Of a stretch of DNA of 19,640 bases, positions 1 to 6,683 are shown one piece after another. The DNA is from CAG-841 sp963614875 (GTDB lineage: Bacteria; Bacillota; Clostridia; Oscillospirales; CAG-272). Positions within the stretch are counted from its first letter, which is position 1; every line of letters begins with the position of its first letter. The stretch lies in the NCBI GenBank assembly GCA_963614875.1, contig CAVEFC010000029.1, forward strand, positions 1 through 19,640, written 5' to 3'. A program made the position numbers and the translations under genes. The notes beneath the pieces were generated by a model. The model saw only the letters and a program-made list of their open reading frames with translations, ran no database searches and was not told the DNA's origin.

Positions 1-32
1 GCTTTTGCCGTGCCGATTTTTTGTCATCTGAT

Positions 33-1328
33 TTATTCTGTCTCCGTAACCACTCCCATAAAGAGCGGAAGATTTGTATTTGTATCGATTATAAAATACA
101 CAAACGGTCTGTCGAGCCTTACGTCAACGGTTTTTTTCGGCGCTGCCCCGTAGGTTTCCAATATCACCGCCGTGACGGCTGCCGCTCTCGTGCCGGACTG
201 CATTACCTCAATGTGCGTTTTGTGAATCACATCGCCTATATAAATATTGCTTTCGCAATCGCCTATGCCCGAAAAATCGGCTTCCGAGCGGGAGAAAGCT
301 TTTTTCAGCCCCATCGATTCGAGCGCGTCGTGAAGACTGAGGTCGTAGTCGTATTCAAACTTGGGAAGATACGCCCTTGCATTGCGGGTATAATCGTTTT
401 TCTTTCCGGAAAGTATCTGCCCCAGCTCATCGCCCTTAAGCGAAGCGACATAATCGAAAACGTCGCCGTCGGGAAGCATCGCAACGAAAGCATAGCTCCC
501 TCTGTAATATTTACGGAAGCCTATCGCATTGTCCGTAGATATCAGCGTTTCCTCGCTGCCCATAAACGTTGCGGAGTTTTTGCTCTTGTCGTAAGCCGTA
601 AACGTTCCTTTTGTGCACTGATAATCATTATACTGATCGTCCCACAGCGCGTCGAAAACAAGCGCGTTTATAAGTATCATTATCGTATCCGGATCGATTT
701 CGTCTATGATTTCGTCTATCATATCGTCGGTATGCTCGCTTACCCACCTGTTTATCTTGTCAACCGTTTCCCGACTGAAAAAGTCCTCTTCATATACCTG
801 AGCGTCGTAATAGCTTTTGTTCGCCTGCAAGAAATCGTCGTGAACGGCTATCCCGCCGTCCTTTCCGAACCATATCGAATTTGCAAGCTCAACCTTTGCT
901 CCGTCGCCGCTGTAAAGCGAATGTGCAAGCGTGTAAAGATAGGCGTTCGCCTCGTCTACGGAAAATCCGAAAAGCTTTTCAAATTCTTCTCTTGTTTCGC
1001 CGTCCGAGCCGCTTGCCGTCATTCCGAGCGCAACTATAACGGAAAGCGGAGAGATAAGCGAACTTTTCTTTTTCCCGTCAAGCGTGTTCTGCATAAGCTT
1101 TACGGCAAAATCAAGCATACCGCTTTTGAATTTTCCGTCGGCGTCCTTTCCCGTAACCTCCGTCGCTACAAAATCCTTGAGCAGATCGCCTGCGGCTTTT
1201 GCGTCTGTCGGTTCTGTCGCCGGCAAATCGCCGCTCGTCGCTTTCGGTTCAACATTTGTTTTCGCGCACGAGCAAAGCACGAGCGCAAGCATTGAAAGCG
1301 CAAGTATCATTGCAAAAATTCTTTTCAT
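33..1328 (-). CDS. Secreted serpin (serine/cysteine protease inhibitor), lipoprotein
   Basis: This 431-aa protein is a bacterial serpin: a suicide-type protease inhibitor whose exposed reactive loop is cleaved and inserts into a beta sheet, trapping the protease. A hydrophobic N-terminus ends in the lipobox-like L18-C-S-C21, so it is probably a surface lipoprotein. Serpin signatures are the N-terminal SPLSVIVALGMTASGS stretch (about residues 93-108), a helix resembling the usual EEFEKLF, an 'ANSIWF' strand, and the C-terminal 'RPFVYFIID...PLFMG' shutter region. The hinge GTRAAAVTAV (379-388) keeps the small-residue pattern of inhibitory serpins. Counting from the hinge puts P1 near Tyr393, but the loop is slightly long, so P1 is uncertain. 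I chose the ATG at 1328 because AAAGGAGAAAGG lies just upstream; the upstream in-frame start lacks this. It is the third gene of the sigma/anti-sigma operon, 42 bases after the stop of its neighbour. The family call is firm; the target protease is unknown. Confidence 0.93.
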   Translation of the reverse strand: MKRIFAMILALSMLALVLCSCAKTNVEPKATSGDLPATEPTDAKAAGDLLKDFVATEVTGKDADGKFKSGMLDFAVKLMQNTLDGKKKSSLISPLSVIVALGMTASGSDGETREEFEKLFGFSVDEANAYLYTLAHSLYSGDGAKVELANSIWFGKDGGIAVHDDFLQANKSYYDAQVYEEDFFSRETVDKINRWVSEHTDDMIDEIIDEIDPDTIMILINALVFDALWDDQYNDYQCTKGTFTAYDKSKNSATFMGSEETLISTDNAIGFRKYYRGSYAFVAMLPDGDVFDYVASLKGDELGQILSGKKNDYTRNARAYLPKFEYDYDLSLHDALESMGLKKAFSRSEADFSGIGDCESNIYIGDVIHKTHIEVMQSGTRAAAVTAVILETYGAAPKKTVDVRLDRPFVYFIIDTNTNLPLFMGVVTETE

Positions 1329-1370
1329 TTTCGCCTTTCTCCTTTCAATATATAATATTTTTGTTTTCAA

Positions 1371-2036
1371 TCAGTGCATCACCGTAAACGAAACGGCTCT
1401 CAGCCTTTCCTCAGGAGCTTCGTCGTATTTGCCCGTAACCTCAAAACGCACGCTGATAACAACGCCGTCGTCGCACTCCCATCTGTATACCGGCGCGCCC
1501 AGAGCCATTCTGCCCTCGCCGCCAAGCAGCTCGCAGACTTTTTTGTATGTCATTCCCTGCGTCAGCGCTATATCCTTTCCGCCGACGGTTACGGTTGCGG
1601 AATCGCCTGTTACCGCGGCGATCGTTTCCGCCATCGACGTATCGCCTGCCTTTGTTTCGGCTCTCGTCGTTTCGATCTGAGTAAACACGGGCGTCGTCGT
1701 GGTGAATACGGGCGTTGTCGTGTAAACGGGAGCCGTGGTATCGGTGGTATAAGCCTCCTCATTTGCGGTGGTTGTTTCCGCATATTCAATCGTGAGCTTG
1801 CCAGACGTATCGCTGTTCCCGTAATAACCGCTTCCCGTATAAGTCTGTGAAAACTTCTCCGTTACATTTTCCTTCGGCAGCGATCCCGCCACAAATATTG
1901 CGGGAATAACAATTACGGCAAACGCCGCCGCCATCGCTGCGAATTTTGTTATTTTCAGCTTTTTCGCTTTTTCTTCTGCGGCTTTCTTTTCGGCTTTTTC
2001 ATACACCGAGCGGCGAAATTCGTCCATATTTTTCAT
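1371..2036 (-). CDS. Single-pass membrane protein with C-terminal BLIP/SmpA-like domain, probable anti-sigma factor or sensor
   Basis: This 221-aa protein begins with a short charged cytoplasmic segment (residues 1-30, rich in Lys/Glu/Ala) and has one membrane helix at about 31-51. A long Ser/Thr-rich extracellular linker (about 85-125, several TTTPVF-like units) follows, then a compact C-terminal domain. That domain reads 'ALTQGMTYKKVCELLG ... VYRWECDDG', the pattern of SmpA/OmlA and beta-lactamase-inhibitory-protein (BLIP) repeats. The start overlaps the sigma gene stop by four bases (ATGA), with AAGGGGG upstream, so translation is coupled. Position and topology suggest it holds the ECF sigma factor at the membrane and senses something outside. 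That is inference: I see no classical zinc anti-sigma motif (HxxxCxxC), and the cytoplasmic part is short. It may equally be a sigma-controlled surface protein. Confidence 0.8.
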   Translation of the reverse strand: MKNMDEFRRSVYEKAEKKAAEEKAKKLKITKFAAMAAAFAVIVIPAIFVAGSLPKENVTEKFSQTYTGSGYYGNSDTSGKLTIEYAETTTANEEAYTTDTTAPVYTTTPVFTTTTPVFTQIETTRAETKAGDTSMAETIAAVTGDSATVTVGGKDIALTQGMTYKKVCELLGGEGRMALGAPVYRWECDDGVVISVRFEVTGKYDEAPEERLRAVSFTVMH

Positions 2037-2623
2037 ACCGATTCAACCCCCTTTCCTTCGAGCGCTTTTTTCAAGGCTTCTTTTCCTCTGTAAAGCAGAT
2101 TTGTCATCTGCTTTTTGTTTTTGTTCATTATAATACATATTTCATCGCCCGAAAATCCGTAAAAATACGTCAGCTTCAGCGCCGTTGCGTATTCCGGATT
2201 TATCTCCTTCAGCGCGTCGCGCACCGCTTTTGCCTTTTCGTCGGCAATAAGCTTATCTTCAAGGAGCTTTCCGTCCGATATGCTTTCCTCGCTTTCGTTT
2301 ATGTCCGCGGCGGAAAAACGTCCGCGGCGGCGGATCCTGTCCACCGCTTTGTTTCTCGCCATGGAAAAAAGATATGTTTTAAGCGAGCATCCGAAAAAAT
2401 ATCTCTTCGGATGAACTATCACGTCCGCGAAAACGTCTGCCGCTATATCCTCCGCGTCGGCAAAATTTTTTACAATGCCGTAAGCGAAAAATATAAGCGC
2501 GTCGTGATATATTTCGATTATTTTGTCAAATGCCGTGCCATCGCCTCCGAGCCATTTTCTGTAAAGGTCGGCTCCCACATCGCGCGACGTCGCATCGGCG
2601 TTTATATTTTTGTCTTCCGGCAT
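2033..2623 (-). CDS. ECF-family RNA polymerase sigma-70 factor
   Basis: This 196-aa protein has the two-domain ECF layout. Region 2 is at about residues 25-100 ('FFAYGIVKNFADAEDIAADVF' opens it, and 'YLFSMARNKAVDRIRRRGR' marks the 2.3/2.4 promoter-melting and -10 recognition part). Region 4, a helix-turn-helix for the -35 element, lies at about 130-190 ('YFYGFSGDEICIIMNKNKKQ', then 'LLYRGKEALKKALEG'). Length is normal for the family. The ATG at 2623 has AAAGGAGC at the right distance. It heads the operon with the membrane protein (4-base overlap) and the serpin. A plausible SigA-type promoter and a leader hairpin precede it. No ECF-type TGAAAC site is visible upstream, so autoregulation is not obvious here. 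What activates it is unknown. Confidence 0.93.
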   Translation of the reverse strand: MPEDKNINADATSRDVGADLYRKWLGGDGTAFDKIIEIYHDALIFFAYGIVKNFADAEDIAADVFADVIVHPKRYFFGCSLKTYLFSMARNKAVDRIRRRGRFSAADINESEESISDGKLLEDKLIADEKAKAVRDALKEINPEYATALKLTYFYGFSGDEICIIMNKNKKQMTNLLYRGKEALKKALEGKGVESV

Positions 2624-2658
2624 AATGCTTTTCGCTCCTTTGTACCCATTAGTCGCAG

Positions 2659-2682
2659 AGCGGTGAAAATTATCTCACCGCT
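2659..2682 (-). promoter_or_regulatory. Leader hairpin or operator dyad upstream of the first ECF sigma gene
   Basis: Arms AGCGGTGA and TCACCGCT (8 bp) flank an 8-base AT-rich spacer. The dyad lies between the proposed -10 and the ribosome site, so it would sit in the 5' leader. It has no T-run and is not a terminator. It could be an operator or a leader structure. Confidence 0.45.
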
Positions 2683-2705
2683 TTTGCAAATTTTTTATTT
2701 TTTAT

Positions 2706-2734
2706 ATTGTATCACATTTTTTCGCCCGTGAAAA
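2706..2734 (-). promoter_or_regulatory. Probable SigA promoter of sigma/anti-sigma/serpin operon
   Basis: On the minus strand, TTTTCA (2729-2734) and TACAAT (2706-2711) are separated by 17 bases. The -10 matches 5 of 6 consensus bases and the -35 matches 4 of 6. It is the best housekeeping-type promoter between galE and the sigma gene. Confidence 0.45.
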
Positions 2735-2737
2735 GAG

Positions 2738-2769
2738 AAAAGCGTTTTTCCGTGCGGAAAAACGCTTTT
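2738..2769 (-). terminator. Intrinsic terminator of galE
   Basis: An inverted repeat with 14-bp arms (core AGCGTTTTTCC / GGAAAAACGCT) and a GTGC loop lies 14 bases after the galE stop. On the minus strand it is followed by a T-rich stretch (TCTCTTTTC). On the plus strand a T-run also follows, so it could work both ways, but no plus-strand gene precedes it. Confidence 0.8.
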
Positions 2770-2783
2770 TTTGTTTTTGCTTT

Positions 2784-3800
2784 TTACTTATCGTAGCCGT
2801 TGGGATTTTTCGTCTGCCAGCGCCATGTATCCTCGCACATATCGTCAAGATTCTTTTCAGCCTTCCAGCCGAGAATTTCCTTTGCCTTTGTGGCGTCGGC
2901 GTAGCACTCGGCGATATCCCCGGGACGTCTGTCGAGCATTACCTTCTTTATTTCCTTTCCGCACGCTTTTTCAAATGCGGATATCATTTCAAGCACGCTG
3001 TAGCCTACGCTCGTTCCGAGATTGAACACTTCAACTCCCTTGTGAGCGCCGATATAATCCGCCGCGGCAACGTGACCTTTCGCAAGATCGACAACGTGAA
3101 TATAATCTCTTACTCCCGTGCCGTCCTTGGTGGGATAATCCGTTCCGTAGACGGTCATCTGCGAAAGCTTACCGACAGCCGTCTGCGCGATACGCGGCAT
3201 AAGGTTGTTCGGAATACCGTTCGGATCCTCGCCTATAAGTCCGCTTTCGTGCGCGCCGACGGGGTTGAAATAGCGGAGCAGAATCACCGAAAGCTCGGGA
3301 TCCGCCTTTGCCGCCGACTGCAGAATGACCTCTATCATATATTTTGTCCAGCCGTAAGGGTTCGTGCAGCGACCAACGGGAGCGGTTTCCTTTATCGGCA
3401 CTTCGTCCGGATCGCCGTAAACCGTAGCCGACGAAGAAAAGATGATGTTGTGCGCGTCATACTTTTTCATCGTTTCAAGCAGTGTAAGCGTTGAATCGAG
3501 ATTGTTTCTGTAATATCTTATAGGCTGTGCAACGGATTCGCCCACGGCTTTGAGTCCCGCAAAGTGAATCACCGTGTCTATATGCTCCTTTTCAAACACC
3601 TTTGAAAGCGCTTCGGCGTCGCACACGTCCACTTCGTAAGCGGGAAAGTTTTTTCCCGTTATCTGTTTTATTCTGCGTACCGCCTCGGGCTTGCTGTTTG
3701 AATAGTTATCCGCAATAACTATATCGTAGCCTGCGGAAAGCAGCTCCACCGCGGTATGAGAACCTATATATCCGGCACCGCCGGCAAGTAAAATACTCAT
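2784..3800 (-). CDS. galE: UDP-glucose 4-epimerase
   Basis: GalE interconverts UDP-glucose and UDP-galactose in the cytoplasm, using tightly bound NAD, for galactose use (Leloir pathway) and as a source of UDP-Gal for surface glycans. The 338-aa length is standard. The Rossmann motif GGAGYIGS (7-14) opens the protein. The extended SDR catalytic set is present: the SSSATVYG serine block (122-129) and YGWTK with Y149 and K153. A substrate-site segment 'YFNPVGAHESG' and 'GTDYPTKDGTGVRDYIHV' match GalE closely. Start ATG at 3800 has AGGAGGG upstream. A perfect SigA promoter precedes it and a strong terminator follows, so it is probably transcribed alone. No galK or galT is nearby. Together with the adjacent wecB this points to glycan precursor supply. 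Confidence 0.97.
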   Translation of the reverse strand: MSILLAGGAGYIGSHTAVELLSAGYDIVIADNYSNSKPEAVRRIKQITGKNFPAYEVDVCDAEALSKVFEKEHIDTVIHFAGLKAVGESVAQPIRYYRNNLDSTLTLLETMKKYDAHNIIFSSSATVYGDPDEVPIKETAPVGRCTNPYGWTKYMIEVILQSAAKADPELSVILLRYFNPVGAHESGLIGEDPNGIPNNLMPRIAQTAVGKLSQMTVYGTDYPTKDGTGVRDYIHVVDLAKGHVAAADYIGAHKGVEVFNLGTSVGYSVLEMISAFEKACGKEIKKVMLDRRPGDIAECYADATKAKEILGWKAEKNLDDMCEDTWRWQTKNPNGYDK

Positions 3801-3838
3801 AATTGCACCCTCCTGTATTTCATTCTTTTTGAGATTAC

Positions 3839-3867
3839 ATTATACAACAAACATTTTGATTTGTCAA
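3839..3867 (-). promoter_or_regulatory. SigA promoter of galE
   Basis: On the minus strand, TTGACA (3862-3867) and TATAAT (3839-3844) match the consensus perfectly with a 17-base spacer. They lie about 40 bases upstream of the galE start. Confidence 0.9.
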
Positions 3868-3931
3868 TACTTGCTTTTTTCGTCCGCTCAAAGCGAAAAT
3901 CCGGCGGACAAAATCAAGCTTTTTTGCAGTT

Positions 3932-3947
3932 TTATACTTTCGTATAA
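3932..3947. repeat. Intergenic dyad TTATAC-TTTC-GTATAA (copy 1)
   Basis: Perfect 6-bp arms with a 4-base spacer, 33 bases past the wecB stop and upstream of the galE promoter. The same arms recur at 7520, 8344 and 10092. On the plus strand this copy is preceded by a T-rich run (TTTTTGCAGT). Function unknown. Confidence 0.6.
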
Positions 3948-3979
3948 TTTATGATTTATCCTTATCCCGTCTTGATTTT

Positions 3980-5077
3980 TCAATTTATACCCAACAGCAC
4001 GTCCGCTATCCGCTCCGACGCTTTTCCGTCGCCGTAGGGATTTTCCGCACGCACCATTTTTTCGTATTCGGCCTTATCGCAGAGCAGATTTCTGCACGCA
4101 AAATAAATGCTTTCGCCGGACGTTCCGGCAAGCTTCAGCGTTCCGGCTTTTATTCCCTCGGGACGCTCGGTGACGTCGCGCAAAACAAGCACCGGCTTGC
4201 GAAGCGACGGCGCTTCCTCCTGAATTCCTCCGCTGTCCGTAAGAATAAGATGGCTTTTTGCCATAAGATTGTGAAAATCGCAGACGTCAAGCGGTTCGAT
4301 AAGCTTTATCCTTTCGTGACCGGAAAGCATCTCGTCCGCGGCTTTTCTCACCTGCGGATTCGGATGAACGGGATAAACTATCCTCACGTCTTCAAACTCG
4401 TCCGCAATCCTGCGGACAGCGCCGAACATTTCGCGCATCGCCTTGCCTATGCTCTCGCGTCTGTGCGCCGTAAGAAGTATCATCCTGCTGTTTTCTGCCC
4501 ATTTTGTAACGGGTGAAGAATAGCCTTCCTTTACCGTGTATTTCATCGCGTCTATGGCGGTGTTTCCCGTCACGGATATTTTTCTTTCGTCCGCGCCCTC
4601 GCGCAGAAGATTTTCCGCCGAAAGCTTTGTCGGCGCAAAAAGGTATTCCGCCGTTATGTCTATCGCGCGGCGGTTGAATTCCTCCGGATACGGAGCGTAA
4701 ACGTCATATGTGCGGAGTCCCGCCTCGACGTGCCCCACGGGTATCCTCATATAAAAGCAGGCAAGCGACGCCGCAAAGGCGCTCGTCGTATCTCCGTGAA
4801 CAAGCACAACGTCGGGCTTTTCTCTTTCAAGCACCGCTTTCAGCCTTTCGGTAACCGAAAAGGTTATATCGAAAAGCGTCTGCCCCGATTTCATTATGTC
4901 AAGGTCACAGTCGGCGCTCACACCGAAAATATCCAGCACCGATCGGAGCATTTCTCTGTGCTGTCCCGTTACACAAACGTATAAATCAACGTCTTTCCGC
5001 TTTTTCAGCTCGATTATCACGGGACACATTTTTATAGCCTCCGGACGTGTTCCGAAAACAGCCATTATCTTTTTCAA
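3980..5077 (-). CDS. wecB: UDP-N-acetylglucosamine 2-epimerase, non-hydrolysing
   Basis: This enzyme converts UDP-GlcNAc to UDP-ManNAc, the precursor for ManNAc-containing wall polymers such as teichoic-acid linkage units or capsule; in Gram-positives it is often called mnaA. The 365-aa length fits. The N-terminus has GTRPEAIKM (9-17). Catalytic-site segments are HGDTTS (D96), HVEAGLRT (E118), PEEFNRR (E132) and LTAHRRES (H205), and the C-terminal nucleotide-binding part has 'TDSGGIQEEAPSLRKPVLVLR'-like sequence (family signature). I chose the TTG start at 5077 because it gives the canonical N-terminus and has AAGGAGG 11 bases upstream; the next ATG is four codons in and too far from it. It lies upstream of galE on the same strand, but galE has its own promoter. 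The promoter at 5112-5141 is convincing. Confidence 0.96.
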   Translation of the reverse strand: MKKIMAVFGTRPEAIKMCPVIIELKKRKDVDLYVCVTGQHREMLRSVLDIFGVSADCDLDIMKSGQTLFDITFSVTERLKAVLEREKPDVVLVHGDTTSAFAASLACFYMRIPVGHVEAGLRTYDVYAPYPEEFNRRAIDITAEYLFAPTKLSAENLLREGADERKISVTGNTAIDAMKYTVKEGYSSPVTKWAENSRMILLTAHRRESIGKAMREMFGAVRRIADEFEDVRIVYPVHPNPQVRKAADEMLSGHERIKLIEPLDVCDFHNLMAKSHLILTDSGGIQEEAPSLRKPVLVLRDVTERPEGIKAGTLKLAGTSGESIYFACRNLLCDKAEYEKMVRAENPYGDGKASERIADVLLGIN

Positions 5078-5111
5078 ACCGTGAAAAGCCTCCTTTTCGC
5101 CCGTTTTTAAT

Positions 5112-5141
5112 ATTATAGCATATAAACGCGCCGTATGTTAA
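5112..5141 (-). promoter_or_regulatory. SigA promoter of wecB
   Basis: On the minus strand, TTAACA (5136-5141) and TATAAT (5112-5117) are separated by 18 bases. They match 5/6 and 6/6 of the consensus and are divergent from the promoter at 5169-5197. Confidence 0.75.
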
Positions 5142-5168
5142 AGTTTTTTCACATATTTTTCAAAACGC

Positions 5169-5197
5169 TTGAAAAGATGCGTCGTTTGCGGTAAAAT
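5169..5197 (+). promoter_or_regulatory. SigA promoter of the 5245-9202 gene run
   Basis: TTGAAA (5169-5174) and TAAAAT (5192-5197) are separated by 17 bases, each 5/6 of consensus. They lie about 50 bases before the first plus-strand gene. Confidence 0.75.
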
Positions 5198-5244
5198 GTA
5201 TTTGTTTGATCTTCAAAAACTTTCCGAAAGGTAACCTGTGTAAA

Positions 5245-5829
5245 ATGAAAAAAGTATTCAGAAGTCACCCCATACTCTCCGCGCTCGGACGCTTTCTTTT
5301 GATTGCCGTCATCTGCGCGTGCATAGCAATGATAGCCCTGTCCTTTTGCACATATCTGCGCTACAAGGAGGGACGTTTCCTTGCTTCGAGCATTTCCATG
5401 CTTGTGCTTCTCTGCGTTTTCTGCGCGATAGGCCTGCCGCAGATGTGGAAGAAATGCTCCGAAAAGCTCATCGTCACGGACAGCTCGGTAACATGGAAAT
5501 GTGCGTTTGCAAAAAAACATTCCGTTCCTGTAAGTGAAATAAAATACTCGAAAACGGCGTTTTATAAAGCGGAAGACGATCTGCGCGCCGACATTTACAA
5601 AGCCGGAAAGTACTGCGTAATCGTATCGACAGAGCCGATACCGCAGATCAAAGCAAGCAAATACAAATGCAGTGACACGCTTATAGTGTTCCCGTCGGCG
5701 TCGGGGCTTTGCAGATGTCTGTCCGAAGCTCTGGGCGATTCTTCGTGCGGCGGAATATTCAAAGCGATGGCAAACAAGGAAGAGCGCCTTGCCAGAGAAG
5801 CCGGAAAATCGGCAAAGCGCGGCAAATAA
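5245..5829 (+). CDS. Two-helix membrane protein, unknown function (possible PH-like domain)
   Basis: I do not recognise a named family for this 194-aa protein. It has two membrane helices (about 13-36 and 47-65) joined by a short loop (YLRYKEGRF). A soluble C-terminal part follows, which begins 'KLIVTDSSVTWK' and reads like the alternating strands of a bacterial PH (bPH) domain with an extra C-terminal helix. The tail is basic (EAGKSAKRGK), consistent with a cytoplasmic C-terminus. The ATG at 5245 has GAAAGG upstream and gives a sensible membrane-protein start; an earlier in-frame ATG at 5206 lies very close to the promoter and would add 13 poorly justified residues. It is first in a plus-strand run and is followed 32 bases later by the deacetylases, which suggests co-transcription. 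The link to them is positional only. Confidence 0.8.
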   Translation: MKKVFRSHPILSALGRFLLIAVICACIAMIALSFCTYLRYKEGRFLASSISMLVLLCVFCAIGLPQMWKKCSEKLIVTDSSVTWKCAFAKKHSVPVSEIKYSKTAFYKAEDDLRADIYKAGKYCVIVSTEPIPQIKASKYKCSDTLIVFPSASGLCRCLSEALGDSSCGGIFKAMANKEERLAREAGKSAKRGK

Positions 5830-5861
5830 CCGAAATGTTTTTCTGAAAGGAAGTTTTGTTT

Positions 5862-6683
5862 ATGATAAAATATGACAGATACACGGGCGGCAAGCGTTAT
5901 GCCGCAACATTCAGCTATGACGACGGCGGCGCCGCGGACAGACGCCTTGTCGAGCTTTTCAACAAGTACGGCGCAAAATGCACGTTCAACCTTATTTCCT
6001 CTTCGCTTGTGAAAACCGAAGGCACGGGAATAAAAACAGCCGAGCTCAAGGAGCTTTACGACGGTCACGAAATCGCCTGCCATACATATTCGCATCCGCA
6101 TCTTGAAAGAATGTCCGTTCAGGATCAGTACGAGGAGCTTATCCGCGACAGGCAGATAATAGAAGACGCCACGGGCAGAATCATACGCGGACTTGCGTAT
6201 CCGTTCGGCACTTACAGTCCGGACACGACCTTTGCCGCAATGAAAACCGCTTCCCTTGTCTACGGCAGGACGGCAACCGCTTCAAACTGCTTTGAGCTTC
6301 CGTCCGATTTCAGAATATGGAATCCCACCACGCACCACAACGAGTGCGAGCCTTATGTGAAAAAATTCCTCTACAACGTTGAAAAAGCGATATGGCGCGC
6401 CGGCGGCGTGCTTTACATATGGGGACACAGCTACGAGCTTGACAACAAGGACTACCCTGTTCAGTGGCAGCAGCTCGAAGGCGTGCTTGCCTCCCTTGCG
6501 GACGACGCGGACGGCATATGGTTTGCCACAAACATAGAAATTTACGATTATGTAAACGCGCTCAAAGCGCTCCGCCGCTCCGCCGACGGAAAGTCGTTTT
6601 ACAATCCCACGGATATCGACCTCTGGATTTCTGTTGACGATCAGCCGCTTGAAATACCGAAAACATCGGCGGTGACGATATGA
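5862..6683 (+). CDS. CE4/NodB-type polysaccharide deacetylase, paralogue 1
   Basis: This 273-aa protein belongs to the NodB-fold, metal-dependent carbohydrate esterase 4 group, which removes N- or O-acetyl groups from glycans. Motif 1 is SYDDGG (D20 catalytic base, D21 metal ligand, in place of the usual TFDDGP). Motif 2 is HTYSH (H74 and H78, metal ligands). Motif 3 is RGLAYPFG (R109). A late IWGHSYEL supplies the histidine of the last motif. All catalytic elements therefore appear present. There is no signal peptide or membrane helix, so the protein is predicted cytoplasmic, which is unusual for peptidoglycan deacetylases; a small soluble acetylated sugar is a reasonable alternative substrate. 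I chose ATG 5862 (GAAAGGAAG upstream) over a TTG two codons earlier. The stop overlaps the start of paralogue 2 (ATGA). Confidence 0.88.
   Translation: MIKYDRYTGGKRYAATFSYDDGGAADRRLVELFNKYGAKCTFNLISSSLVKTEGTGIKTAELKELYDGHEIACHTYSHPHLERMSVQDQYEELIRDRQIIEDATGRIIRGLAYPFGTYSPDTTFAAMKTASLVYGRTATASNCFELPSDFRIWNPTTHHNECEPYVKKFLYNVEKAIWRAGGVLYIWGHSYELDNKDYPVQWQQLEGVLASLADDADGIWFATNIEIYDYVNALKALRRSADGKSFYNPTDIDLWISVDDQPLEIPKTSAVTI

Noticed and set aside
1..32. Possible half of a terminator after the serpin gene
   Set aside because: The sequence is GC-rich followed by a T-run on the plus strand, but the other arm would lie outside the window, so it cannot be judged.
21..1295. 424-aa plus-strand open frame
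   Set aside because: It is the antisense of the serpin gene, has Arg/Tyr/Phe-heavy shadow composition and no ribosome site, while the minus-strand frame is a clear family member.
1946..2731. 261-aa plus-strand open frame
   Set aside because: Antisense of the first ECF sigma gene, running into the promoter region, with no recognisable domain.
3891..3918. GTCCGC...GCGGAC inverted repeat downstream of wecB as terminator
   Set aside because: Only 6-bp arms, a 16-base loop and no T-run on the minus strand.
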